Assembly (NCBI RefSeq): GCF_008120935.1
Contig: NZ_RDBO01000077.1
Location: forward strand, 1,412,828-1,449,560
Length of the DNA: 36,733 bases
Source: Streptomyces sp. sk2.1
GTDB taxonomy: Bacteria > Actinomycetota > Actinomycetes > Streptomycetales > Streptomycetaceae
Reading direction: 5' to 3'
In this document: positions 15,253 to 22,933 of the stretch, one piece after another
Layout: every line of letters starts with the position of its first letter
Position numbering within the stretch: the first letter of the stretch is position 1
The notes under the pieces: model-generated
Told to the model about the DNA's origin: nothing
What the model saw: the letters and a program-made list of their open reading frames with translations, nothing else
Database searches by the model: none
Translations under genes and position numbers: made by a program

Positions 15253-16863
15253 TTGCCCACACAGATCTCATTGCGCGATGTGTCCATGTCCCGAGGTGAA
15301 AGGCTGTTGCTCGACGATGTCTCGCTGACCGTGCGCCCCGGCGAACGGATCGGCATCGTGGGGGAGAACGGCGCGGGGAAGACGACCCTGCTCCGCCTGC
15401 TCGCGGGCCTCGAACGGCCCGATTCCGGGAGCGCGTTCACGGCTGCGGACGGTGGTGCGGGCCTGTTGGCCCAGACCCCGCGACTGCCGCCCGACAGTAC
15501 GGTCCAAGACGTGATTGACGACGCGCTCGCCGAACTGCGCACGATGGAACGGCGGTTGCGTGAGGCCGAGGCGGAGCTCGGTGCGGCCGACCGGGCCGCG
15601 CTCGCCTCCTACGGGGACCTGCTCACCGAGTTCGAGGCACGCGGCGGATACGAGGCGGACGCACGTGTCGACAAGGCGATGCACGGTCTCGGTCTCGCCC
15701 GCATAGGACCTGACAGGAGACTGGGCAGCCTCTCCGGCGGAGAGCAGGCGCGGCTCGGCATCGCCTGCCTGATCGCGGCGAGCCCCGAGGTGATGCTGCT
15801 CGACGAACCCACCAACCACTTGGACGGGGCGGCTCTCGACTGGTTGGAGAGCGCCCTGGTGGCACACACCGGCACGGTGGTCGCGGTCTCCCACGACCGG
15901 GTCTTCCTGGAACGGGTGGCCACGGCGGTGCTGGAGGTCGACGCCGACCGGCGCACGGTCGTGCGCTACGGGGGCGGCTACTCGGGATTCCGGGCCGAGC
16001 AGGAGGCCGCACGGCGACGCTGGGAACAGTCCTACGCCCAGTGGTGCGAGGAGACCGCGCGGCTGGAGGAGTACACGACGACCACCGCCCACGGCGTCGC
16101 GGCCGGCCGTGCCATCAAGGACAACAACAAGATGGCCTACGACCGGGCCGGTGGCCGGGTCCAGGCCTCGGTGTCCGGCAGGATCCGCAACGCCGGGAAG
16201 CGCCTTGAACGACTGAAGGAGCAGCCGGTCCCCAGACCGCCCGATCCACTGCGCTTCGCCGCCCTGCCCACCGCCGGTACGACCGGGGGCGAGCTCGTCT
16301 CGCTGACGGACATACGCGTCGGCGACCGGCTCGAGATCGACCGGTTCTCCGTGACGGCGGCCGACAGGATCCTGATCCACGGCGGCAACGGCGCGGGGAA
16401 GTCCACGCTGCTCCGCGTCATGGCGGGCGTGCTCGAACCGGACGCGGGGCGTGTGGTCCGGCGGGGCCGGATCGGTTACCTCGCGCAGGAGGTGCCGGTG
16501 AACCGCCCGGCGGAGCGCGTGCTCGCGACATTCGGCCGAGGACTGCCCCTCACCGAGGAGGAGCAGGAGGAACTGCTGCTCTCGTACGGGCTGTTCCGCC
16601 CCCGGGACCTCCGGGTGCCGGTCGGATCGCTCTCCGCCGGGCAGCGCAGACGGCTCGCCCTCGCCCGCCTGCTGGCCCGGCCCGCGGACCTGCTGCTGCT
16701 CGACGAGCCCGCGAACCACCTGGCGCTTGGCCTCGTGCAGGAGCTGGAGGAGGCACTGGCCCACTGGCGGGGCGCGCTGGTCGTCGTCTCCCACGACCGG
16801 CTGCTGCGCCATCGCTTCATCGGTGACATCCGTCGGATGGAGTCCGGACAACTGCTCGAATGA
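15253..16863 (+). CDS. ABC-F ATPase, probable ribosome-protection (antibiotic resistance) type
   Basis: The soluble protein has two ATPase domains and no membrane segment. Domain 1 has Walker A VGENGAGKTT (about 37-46), signature LSGGEQARL (about 160) and LLDEPTNHLDG. Domain 2 has GGNGAGKST (about 377), LSAGQRRRL (about 460) and LLDEPANHLAL. The linker between them is basic (RIRNAGKRLERLKEQ), the part that reaches the ribosome in ABC-F proteins. These displace drugs such as macrolides, lincosamides or pleuromutilins, or act as translation factors; which one is not decidable here. I chose TTG at 15253, since GGAGG lies 5 bases before and homologues begin close to PTQISLRDV. An ATG at 15187 in the same frame lacks a ribosome binding site. 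It diverges from a TetR gene. Confidence 0.88.
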   Translation: MPTQISLRDVSMSRGERLLLDDVSLTVRPGERIGIVGENGAGKTTLLRLLAGLERPDSGSAFTAADGGAGLLAQTPRLPPDSTVQDVIDDALAELRTMERRLREAEAELGAADRAALASYGDLLTEFEARGGYEADARVDKAMHGLGLARIGPDRRLGSLSGGEQARLGIACLIAASPEVMLLDEPTNHLDGAALDWLESALVAHTGTVVAVSHDRVFLERVATAVLEVDADRRTVVRYGGGYSGFRAEQEAARRRWEQSYAQWCEETARLEEYTTTTAHGVAAGRAIKDNNKMAYDRAGGRVQASVSGRIRNAGKRLERLKEQPVPRPPDPLRFAALPTAGTTGGELVSLTDIRVGDRLEIDRFSVTAADRILIHGGNGAGKSTLLRVMAGVLEPDAGRVVRRGRIGYLAQEVPVNRPAERVLATFGRGLPLTEEEQEELLLSYGLFRPRDLRVPVGSLSAGQRRRLALARLLARPADLLLLDEPANHLALGLVQELEEALAHWRGALVVVSHDRLLRHRFIGDIRRMESGQLLE

Positions 16864-16876
16864 GCCGTGCTCGATC

Positions 16877-16882
16877 TAGGGT
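16877..16882 (+). promoter_or_regulatory. Candidate -10 element (TAGGGT), leaderless start
   Basis: TAGGGT ends 6 bases before the ATG at 16889 and no ribosome binding site is seen. It would allow the phosphatase to be transcribed separately from the ABC-F gene that ends 25 bases upstream. The -35 is not clear. Confidence 0.4.
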
Positions 16883-16888
16883 CGGTAC

Positions 16889-17548
16889 ATGGCACGACCG
16901 CAACGTATCGTCCTCGTCCGGCACGGGGAGTCCGAGGGCAACGCAGACGACACGGTGTACGAGCGCGTGCCGGACCATGCGCTGAAGCTCACCGCGACAG
17001 GGCTGAGACAGGCCAGGGAGACGGGGCTGCGGCTGCGGGAGATGTTCGGGCGCGAGCGCGTCAGCGTGTACATCTCGCCCTATCGCCGCACCCACGACAC
17101 CTTCCGGTCCTTCGGCCTCGATCTCGAACGGGTGCGGGTCCGGGAGGAACCGCGACTGCGGGAGCAGGACTGGGGGAACTGGCAGGACCGGGACGACGTG
17201 CGCCTGCAGAAGGCGTACCGCGACGCGTACGGCCACTTCTTCTACCGCTTCGCGCAGGGGGAGTCCGGAGCCGATGTGTACGACCGGGTCGGGGCTTTCC
17301 TGGAGAGCCTGTACCGCAGCTTCGAAGCCCCCGACCACCCGGAGAACGTCCTGCTCGTCACGCACGGGCTGACCATGCGTTTGTTCTGCATGCGCTGGTT
17401 CCACTGGTCGGTGGCCGAGTTCGAGTCACTGTCCAACCCGGGCAACGGGGAGACCCGGACGCTGATGCTCGGTGAGGACGGGCGGTACACCCTCGACCGG
17501 CCCTTCGAGCGCTGGAGAACCCCTGAGCCCTACGGCATCACCGGATAG
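16889..17548 (+). CDS. Histidine phosphatase superfamily (phosphoglycerate-mutase-like) protein
   Basis: The product has 219 residues. The catalytic motif VLVRHGESEGN lies at residues 8-18, with the phospho-accepting histidine. Further family residues are SPYRRTHDT near 63-71, the acid in LREQDWGNWQD, and the second histidine in VLLVTHGLTMR near 155-165. Such enzymes dephosphorylate sugars, nucleotides or proteins; the substrate is unknown. The ADP-ribosylglycohydrolase gene follows after only 12 bases, so the two are probably cotranscribed and may act on related ligands. Confidence 0.9.
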   Translation: MARPQRIVLVRHGESEGNADDTVYERVPDHALKLTATGLRQARETGLRLREMFGRERVSVYISPYRRTHDTFRSFGLDLERVRVREEPRLREQDWGNWQDRDDVRLQKAYRDAYGHFFYRFAQGESGADVYDRVGAFLESLYRSFEAPDHPENVLLVTHGLTMRLFCMRWFHWSVAEFESLSNPGNGETRTLMLGEDGRYTLDRPFERWRTPEPYGITG

Positions 17549-17560
17549 AGTGGATGAGCG

Positions 17561-18481
17561 ATGACAATTGCTGACCCTGCTTCCGATCAACGTTTCGCAC
17601 GAGCCCTCGCCAGCCTGCACGGACTGTCCGTGGGAGACGCACTGGGCTCCCAGTTCTTTGTTCCCGTCAACTATCCGCTGCTGAAGCGGCGCGAACTCCC
17701 GCCGGGTCCCTGGCAATGGACGGACGACACCGAGATGGCCGTCTCGGTGCTGGCCGTGCTGGGGAAGCACCAGCGGATCGACCAGGACGCACTGGCCCGT
17801 TCCTTCGCCGACCACCATGATTTCGACCGGGGGTACGGTCCCGCGGTGAACCGCATGCTCAGGCTGGTCCGCGAAGGCGGCGACTGGCGGGAGCTGGCGT
17901 CCGCGCTGTTCCAGGGCCAGGGCTCCTGGGGCAACGGCTCCGCGATGCGCATCGCGCCGCTCGGCGCCTGGTACGCGGACGACCCGGAGCAGGCCACTCA
18001 CCAGGCCGAGATCTCCTCCTACACCACGCATCAGCACCGCGAGGCGGTCGTGGGCGCCATGGCGGTCGCGGCCGCGGCCTCCCTGGCGGCGGCGGACACC
18101 GGCCCGCCCACCCCGGCGGACCTCCTCGACGGTGTGATCGCCCTCGTACCGCGCAGTGCGGTGGGTGCCGGACTGCGCCGGGCCCGCGACATGCTCGACT
18201 ACGACGATGCCGGCACCGTCGCGGCGGTCCTCGGCAACGGCCGACGTACCAGCGCGCACGACACCGTCCCGTTCGCCCTCTGGTCGGCGGCACGGGGCCT
18301 CGGTGACTTCGAGCAGGCCTTCTGGGTGACGGCCCAGGCGGGCGGAGACGTCGACACCACCTGTGCGATCGTCGGCGGGATCGTCGCGGCGGGCAGGAAC
18401 GCCGCGCCGCCCGCCGACTGGTCGGCCCAGACGGAGGAACTGCCGGACTGGCTCCCGCGTCGGCCCGACGCCGCCGCCTGA
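17561..18481 (+). CDS. ADP-ribosylglycohydrolase (DraG/ADPRH family)
   Basis: The 306-residue enzyme removes ADP-ribose from proteins or small molecules. The family's metal-binding elements are all visible: GDALGS at 25-30, WTDDTEMA at 53-60, GSWGNGSAMRIAPLG near 123-137, and GGDVDTTCAIVGGI near 260-273, with acidic residues that bind two Mg ions. The ATG at 17561 is 12 bases after the phosphatase stop. No ADP-ribosyltransferase is nearby, so the modified target is unknown. A TAGAGT overlapping the preceding stop could be an extra promoter. Confidence 0.92.
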   Translation: MTIADPASDQRFARALASLHGLSVGDALGSQFFVPVNYPLLKRRELPPGPWQWTDDTEMAVSVLAVLGKHQRIDQDALARSFADHHDFDRGYGPAVNRMLRLVREGGDWRELASALFQGQGSWGNGSAMRIAPLGAWYADDPEQATHQAEISSYTTHQHREAVVGAMAVAAAASLAAADTGPPTPADLLDGVIALVPRSAVGAGLRRARDMLDYDDAGTVAAVLGNGRRTSAHDTVPFALWSAARGLGDFEQAFWVTAQAGGDVDTTCAIVGGIVAAGRNAAPPADWSAQTEELPDWLPRRPDAAA

Positions 18482-18537
18482 ACCACCGACGCGTGAGGCG
18501 TCGCCCCGGTGCCGTCCGTCTGTCACGGTACTGCCAC

Positions 18538-18577
18538 AGCCCCTCCCTCCCTGCCGGAAGCGGCAAGGGGAGGGGCT
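18538..18577 (+). terminator. Long hairpin after the ADP-ribosylglycohydrolase gene
   Basis: AGCCCCTCCC at 18538 pairs with GGGAGGGGCT-type sequence ending at 18577, and an inner TGCCG/CGGCA stem closes on GAAG. About 15 base pairs form with one interruption. It lies 57 bases after the stop, with a short T run (CTCTTTC) downstream. Confidence 0.7.
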
Positions 18578-18700
18578 ACTCTTTCGGCCACGCCGCCGTC
18601 GATGATCATTTTGACGCGCGTGCGCCAAATCGAGACGCCGGGGTGCCCCAGCAGCTGCCCTGCGGGTGGTGCGTGCGGGCCCCGGCAGGGGAGGGGTCCC

Positions 18701-20431
18701 ATGTCCGATCACACGCCAGGAACCACCGGGCCGGAAGAAGCCCCCGAGGCGTCCGGGCCAACGGAACGGGGCGGAACGCCCGAGCAGGCCGCATCGGTGA
18801 AGGCGCCGGAGCCCCGCGACGGCATACCCGAGCCGCCGCGGACACCGAAGTACGCACAACAACAGGGCAGACGGCAACCACCTCCCAGCCATTGGCAGCC
18901 GCAGAGACCCCAGGAGCCCGTGCTGGCGCGACTGCGCCCGGCCACGCCGGCCGCCATCCGCGGCGCGACGCTTTGCTGCGTCCTCGTCACGGCGCTGCTG
19001 AGCGCCCTGCTGCTGGGGGACGGTCTCGGGCCGAATCTGCTGATCGTCGCCGTTCCCGCCTCGCTCGGGGCCTTCTACGCCGCTCGGGCGGCCGGCCGCC
19101 GTCTCCGCCCGTGGACCGCCTGCTGGGCGGTCGGCGGACTGGCGCTCCTCGCGGTGCCCGCCCTCAGGGCTGCCGGATGGCCCGTGTTCCTCGCCGTCGT
19201 CTCGGCCATCGCACTCGGCTCGCTCGCCCTGCACGGAAGCCGCAGCTGGCTCGGGGTGTTCCTCGGCTCATTGGGCCTGTTCAGCTCCATTGCCGACGGG
19301 CTGGCCTGGGGCGGACGGGGAGTGCATGCCCGGGTCGCGGATTCCCGGGGCCGCCTGGGCGTCGTCCTGCGCAGCACCGGGGTGGCGCTCGTCCTGCTGA
19401 TCGTGTTCGGGGCGCTGTTCGCCAGTGCCGACGCGGCCTTCGCCGATGTGCTCGGCGATCTGATGCCCGATGTTTCGATGAAGGACAGCCCCTGGCGGGT
19501 CCTCCTCTTCGTCACCGGTCTGATCGGTGCACTCGCCGCCGCGTACACCGCGGCCGCCCCGGTGCGCTGGGACGGCATTACCATCCGCCGGGGCAAGGCG
19601 CGCGGGCGGCTGGAATGGGCCATGCCCCTCATCGTGCTGAACCTGCTGTTCGCCGTCTTCATCGCCATCCAGCTCACCGTGCTGCTCGGCGGATACGACA
19701 AGGTGATGGCCGAGACGAGCCTCAGCCACGCCCAGTACGCCCGCCAGGGTTTCTGGCAGCTTCTCTGGGCGACGCTGCTCACCCTGCTGGTCATCGCGCT
19801 CGCCCTGCGCTGGGCCCCGCGCGGGCGGGAAGGCGACCGCACGCTCGTCCGGAGCGTGCTCGGCGTGCTGTGCCTGCTCACCCTCACCGTCGTGGCCTCC
19901 GCACTGAGGAGGATGGATCTGTACGTCGACGAGTACGGGCTGACACGGCTGCGGATATCCGTGGCCGCGGTCGAACTCTGGCTCGGTGTGGTGATCGTCC
20001 TGATCCTGGTAGCGGGGGTGTTCGGCGCCCGTCTGCTGCCGCGAGCCGTCGCGGTCAGCGCCGCCGTCGCCGTCCTCACGTTCGGGCTCGTCTCGCCGGA
20101 CGGACTGATCGCGGAGCAGAACGTCCAGCGCTACCGTGACGACCGCGCCATCGACATCTCCTACCTCCGGGGCCTGTCGGCCGACGCCGTACCGGCCCTG
20201 GACACACTGCCCGAACCACTGCGCTCCTGCGCCCTCATGGACATCGAGCGGTCGCTGCGCTCCGACGACGTGCCCTGGTACGCCACCGACCTGGGCGAGG
20301 CACGGGCCCGGGACATCCTGCGGAAGAAGCCGATCTCCGGCGATCCGGTGCAGTCCTGCATGGCTTCACGCACAGGCGGCGACGACGGCGAAACGGGCGT
20401 CGACCAATACGATCCCTACGACCCGTACTGA
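18701..20431 (+). CDS. Multi-pass membrane protein of the DUF4173/DUF4153 type
   Basis: The product has 576 residues. The first 75 are hydrophilic and rich in Pro, Glu and Gln. About ten hydrophobic segments follow from ALCCVLV-like residues near 90 to about 480, including LLIVAVPASLGAFY, VVLRSTGVALVLLIVFGALF, WAMPLIVLNLLFAVFIAIQL and LWLGVVIVLILVAGVF. The middle carries LASADAAFADV-like and MDLYVDEYGLTRLRI sequences, which I recall from DUF4173 proteins. The tail is acidic and tyrosine-rich (QYDPYDPY). The ATG at 18701 follows GGGAGGGG, so the open frame from 18509 is not used. The function of the family is unknown; a cell-envelope role is plausible. Confidence 0.82.
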   Translation: MSDHTPGTTGPEEAPEASGPTERGGTPEQAASVKAPEPRDGIPEPPRTPKYAQQQGRRQPPPSHWQPQRPQEPVLARLRPATPAAIRGATLCCVLVTALLSALLLGDGLGPNLLIVAVPASLGAFYAARAAGRRLRPWTACWAVGGLALLAVPALRAAGWPVFLAVVSAIALGSLALHGSRSWLGVFLGSLGLFSSIADGLAWGGRGVHARVADSRGRLGVVLRSTGVALVLLIVFGALFASADAAFADVLGDLMPDVSMKDSPWRVLLFVTGLIGALAAAYTAAAPVRWDGITIRRGKARGRLEWAMPLIVLNLLFAVFIAIQLTVLLGGYDKVMAETSLSHAQYARQGFWQLLWATLLTLLVIALALRWAPRGREGDRTLVRSVLGVLCLLTLTVVASALRRMDLYVDEYGLTRLRISVAAVELWLGVVIVLILVAGVFGARLLPRAVAVSAAVAVLTFGLVSPDGLIAEQNVQRYRDDRAIDISYLRGLSADAVPALDTLPEPLRSCALMDIERSLRSDDVPWYATDLGEARARDILRKKPISGDPVQSCMASRTGGDDGETGVDQYDPYDPY

Positions 20432-20432
20432 C

Positions 20433-20457
20433 CGGCCCGACCCACGCGTTCGGGCCG
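20433..20457 (+). terminator. Hairpin directly after the membrane protein gene
   Basis: CGGCCCGA (20433-20440) and TCGGGCCG (20450-20457) form a perfect 8-bp stem with a 9-base loop, starting 2 bases after the stop codon. Confidence 0.6.
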
Positions 20458-20633
20458 TACCGGCCGAGTATCCCGAGGTGGCGGCACCGCGCCGTGCGGG
20501 TACGGCCCGACGCGCGGGCCGTGCTTCCGCGGACGTGCCGCCACCCGCTCCGCGATCCGCCGCGAGGTTCCGGCGACTGACGGGAACCCCGGGGTTTTGT
20601 CGGCGTCGCCATCGGCGTACGCTGACAGGCGCC

Positions 20634-21344
20634 ATGCCGTACGAACCACCCACGCACACCGTCGAGCGCTCGCTGCGCGCCACCACCGGTGCCAAGATCG
20701 TCGCCGGTGTCGATGAGGTCGGACGCGGAGCGTGGGCGGGACCGGTCACTGTCTGTGCGGCCGTCACCGGCCTCCGCAGACCTCCCGCCGGGCTCACCGA
20801 CTCCAAGTTGATCAGCCCCAAGCGCCGTGCGGAGCTGGCGCCGTTGCTGGAGAGCTGGGTCACCGCCTTCGGTCTCGGCGATGCCTCTCCCCGGGAGATC
20901 GACGAGCTCGGGATGACCGCCGCACTGCGCCTGGCCGCTGTACGTGCCCTCGAAGCCCTGCCGGTCCGGCCGGACGCGGTGATCCTCGACGGCAAGCACG
21001 ACTACCTGGGAGCGCCCTGGCAGGTCCGCACCGTGATCAAGGGCGACCAGTCCTGCATCGCGGTCGCGGCCGCTTCGGTGATCGCGAAGGTCCGCCGGGA
21101 CACGATGATGGCCGAACTGGGCGCGGAATCCGGCGAGTACGCCGACTTCGCCTTCGACGCCAACGCCGGTTACCCGTCGCCCGCGCACAGGGCCGCGCTG
21201 GAGGAGCGGGGGCCCACGCCCCACCACCGCCTCTCGTGGTCCTACCTCGACGCGTTGCCCAGGTGGCAGCACCTCAAGAAAGTCCGTATCTCCGCCGAGG
21301 CGGCTGCACTGGAAAGCGGGGGCCAGCTCGGCTTCGACTTCTGA
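20634..21344 (+). CDS. rnhB: Ribonuclease HII
   Basis: The 236-residue enzyme cuts RNA in RNA-DNA hybrids and removes single ribonucleotides from DNA. The N-terminal VAGVDEVGRGAWAGPV holds the first catalytic Asp-Glu pair. AVILDGKHDYL gives the third acid and ASVIAKVRRDTMM the fourth. The ATG at 20634 has weak ribosome binding; the open frame upstream runs through the previous gene. A promoter-like TTGTCG (20597) with TACGCT (20618) lies before it at 15-base spacing. In the neighbourhood it precedes two unknown proteins and RecQ. Confidence 0.95.
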   Translation: MPYEPPTHTVERSLRATTGAKIVAGVDEVGRGAWAGPVTVCAAVTGLRRPPAGLTDSKLISPKRRAELAPLLESWVTAFGLGDASPREIDELGMTAALRLAAVRALEALPVRPDAVILDGKHDYLGAPWQVRTVIKGDQSCIAVAAASVIAKVRRDTMMAELGAESGEYADFAFDANAGYPSPAHRAALEERGPTPHHRLSWSYLDALPRWQHLKKVRISAEAAALESGGQLGFDF

Positions 21345-21404
21345 TCGCGCATTTGTACCCACCCGCCGACGCCCCGAGCGACGGCGTTTGATAGACAACC
21401 ACTC

Positions 21405-22019
21405 ATGCCTCTCATCCCCGAGGAGCCTCAGATTCACGAGAGCGCCCAGGGTCCCCGCGCCACTCCGGCCTCAGGCCGTACCGCGTCGACCCCCCGTCCC
21501 GTACCCGGCCCGCGTTCAGCGGCCACGCCGCGCCCCGGTCGTCCCGGGCCCGGCCCCGCGAAGCCCGCGCCCCCGGCGCAGCGCCCGCACTCCACTCCCG
21601 ACCGGCCCCAGGCGGGGCGGCAGGAGAATCGTTCCGCACCGCAGATCCAGCTGATCCCCGCCTCGGCGGACGGCGCTCTCGACGCTGCCGACGAAGCGGT
21701 GGACCTGCTGCTCGAATCCGGCCGCGCGCCGGGCGAGATCCTGGTGCTCACCACCGGTGAACAGCACCCGTGGGCCGCGCACGAGCTCTCCTTCGGCGAG
21801 GCCGCCTACTGGGCGCAGCACGAAGCCGGCGACGACGTCTTCTTCGCCGGTGCCGAGGCCGCGGACCGGTTGAAGTCCCGCCCCGTGGTGATCGTCGCCG
21901 TCAACGGAGGCGGCGAGGTCGCACCTGCGCTGACCGACGCACGGGAACGTGCCGGAGCACTGCTGATCGTGTGCGGGGACCCGCAGCGGATCAACGCGGC
22001 GCTCGGCGCCGGGGTCTGA
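21405..22019 (+). CDS. Unknown protein: Pro-rich N-terminus plus a small domain like a helicase C-terminal module
   Basis: The product has 204 residues. Residues 1-80 are low-complexity and rich in Pro, Arg and Ala. Residues about 85-204 form a compact alpha-beta domain: IQLIPASADGALDAADEAVD, LLLESGRAPGEILVLTTGEQ, then SRPVVIVAVNGGGEVAPALT and AGALLIVCGDPQRINAALG. The order of helix, 'PGEILVLTTG' strand and 'VVIVAVNG' strand resembles the end of UvrD-type helicases, without any Walker A. It might bind an SF1-like partner or DNA. No enzyme motif is visible. It lies 60 bases after rnhB in the same direction and converges on the next gene. Confidence 0.7.
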   Translation: MPLIPEEPQIHESAQGPRATPASGRTASTPRPVPGPRSAATPRPGRPGPGPAKPAPPAQRPHSTPDRPQAGRQENRSAPQIQLIPASADGALDAADEAVDLLLESGRAPGEILVLTTGEQHPWAAHELSFGEAAYWAQHEAGDDVFFAGAEAADRLKSRPVVIVAVNGGGEVAPALTDARERAGALLIVCGDPQRINAALGAGV

Positions 22020-22044
22020 TCCGCAGGACACCCGGAACCACGAC

Positions 22045-22074
22045 GGCCCGGCTGCCCGACAGGGTGGCCGGGCC
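22045..22074. terminator. Bidirectional hairpin between convergent genes
   Basis: GGCCCGGC and GCCGGGCC arms, extended inward with C-G and wobble pairs, make a 13-bp stem around GACA. It lies between two genes that end at 22019 and 22086. Confidence 0.75.
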
Positions 22075-22085
22075 CGCGTCCGTGA

Positions 22086-22715
22086 TCAGCGGGCGGCGGT
22101 GTGCCGCAGGGCCTGCGCCGCACCACCACCGGTGCGCAGCGGGGCCGGGTCGGACCCGAGCGACATATCGGCGAGCGCGGACGGCCTGGACGTGGAGTTG
22201 GGACGGCGACCGCCCCGGCCCTCGCCCAGCACCTGCCAACCGCCGCCGGTCAGCGTGATGTACGCGCCGCAACGCAGCCCGTGCAGGGTGCAGGCATCGC
22301 GCAGACCCCACATCCAGGCACCGTCCTCCTCCGTCCAGCGCTCGTCGCCCTCACGGCAGTAGAGCAGCACCGCGGTCCGGACGGGCGTGCGGCGGCGGAG
22401 GTCGTGCGGGATCACCCGACGCAGATGCGCCAGCAGAGCGTTGCGGAACTCCCAGCCGTCCGCAGCCGTGGGGCGACGGGTGAACGAAGCGCTGGCCGTG
22501 AGGCGTTCCTCGTGGTCGAGCACGGCCACGACGGCGGTCGTCGGGGCCGGTCTGTGCCGGGCGTGCAAGCCGCTGACAACCTCGCGGGGGTTGCGCAGCA
22601 GCGGTATCCCCGCTTCGGCCCACTCGGCCGGTTCGAGCATCCTGGCAAGACGGTTGGCGGAGTCGGCGGATGCCGACATCGAAGTGGCTGCGGACGGAGC
22701 GAATCCGAAGGTCAC
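22086..22715 (-). CDS. Unknown protein with a RadC/JAB-like pattern lacking metal ligands
   Basis: The product has 209 residues. The GTG at 22715 follows AGGGAGG; the frame continues upstream but without family-like sequence. The core, residues about 50-165, reads TTAVVAVLDHEERLTASASF, then FRNALLAHLRRVIPHDLR, VRTAVLLYCREGDERWTEED, LRDACTLHGLRCGAYITLTG and GGWQVLG. The spacing of 'LLYC...WTEED...LHGLRCGAYITLTGGGW' recalls RadC proteins (HNHPSG...PSxxD...LGI...DHIIxG). The histidines and serine of the JPM motif are missing. This likeness is by eye and unproven. The tail (150-209) is basic and disordered. It lies next to recQ on the same strand. Confidence 0.6.
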   Translation of the reverse strand: MTFGFAPSAATSMSASADSANRLARMLEPAEWAEAGIPLLRNPREVVSGLHARHRPAPTTAVVAVLDHEERLTASASFTRRPTAADGWEFRNALLAHLRRVIPHDLRRRTPVRTAVLLYCREGDERWTEEDGAWMWGLRDACTLHGLRCGAYITLTGGGWQVLGEGRGGRRPNSTSRPSALADMSLGSDPAPLRTGGGAAQALRHTAAR

Positions 22716-22933
22716 GGTCCTCCCTTCGCATACGCGCCCATGGTGCGGGCAGGGTCGAGTGAGGGCGCACCGCGGCACAACCCTTCCGGGCCGCGAAAGG
22801 GACTGCGCGGGGAGCGAGTCCAATTCTTCCTGGCGTACCGGCGAGCGGCAACGAGCAATTGGCGCAGGTGACGGTAATCAGCCGGAATGACTCTGATATC
22901 CCTGCCCACGCCCTGCTCGAACGATGCCTCCCG

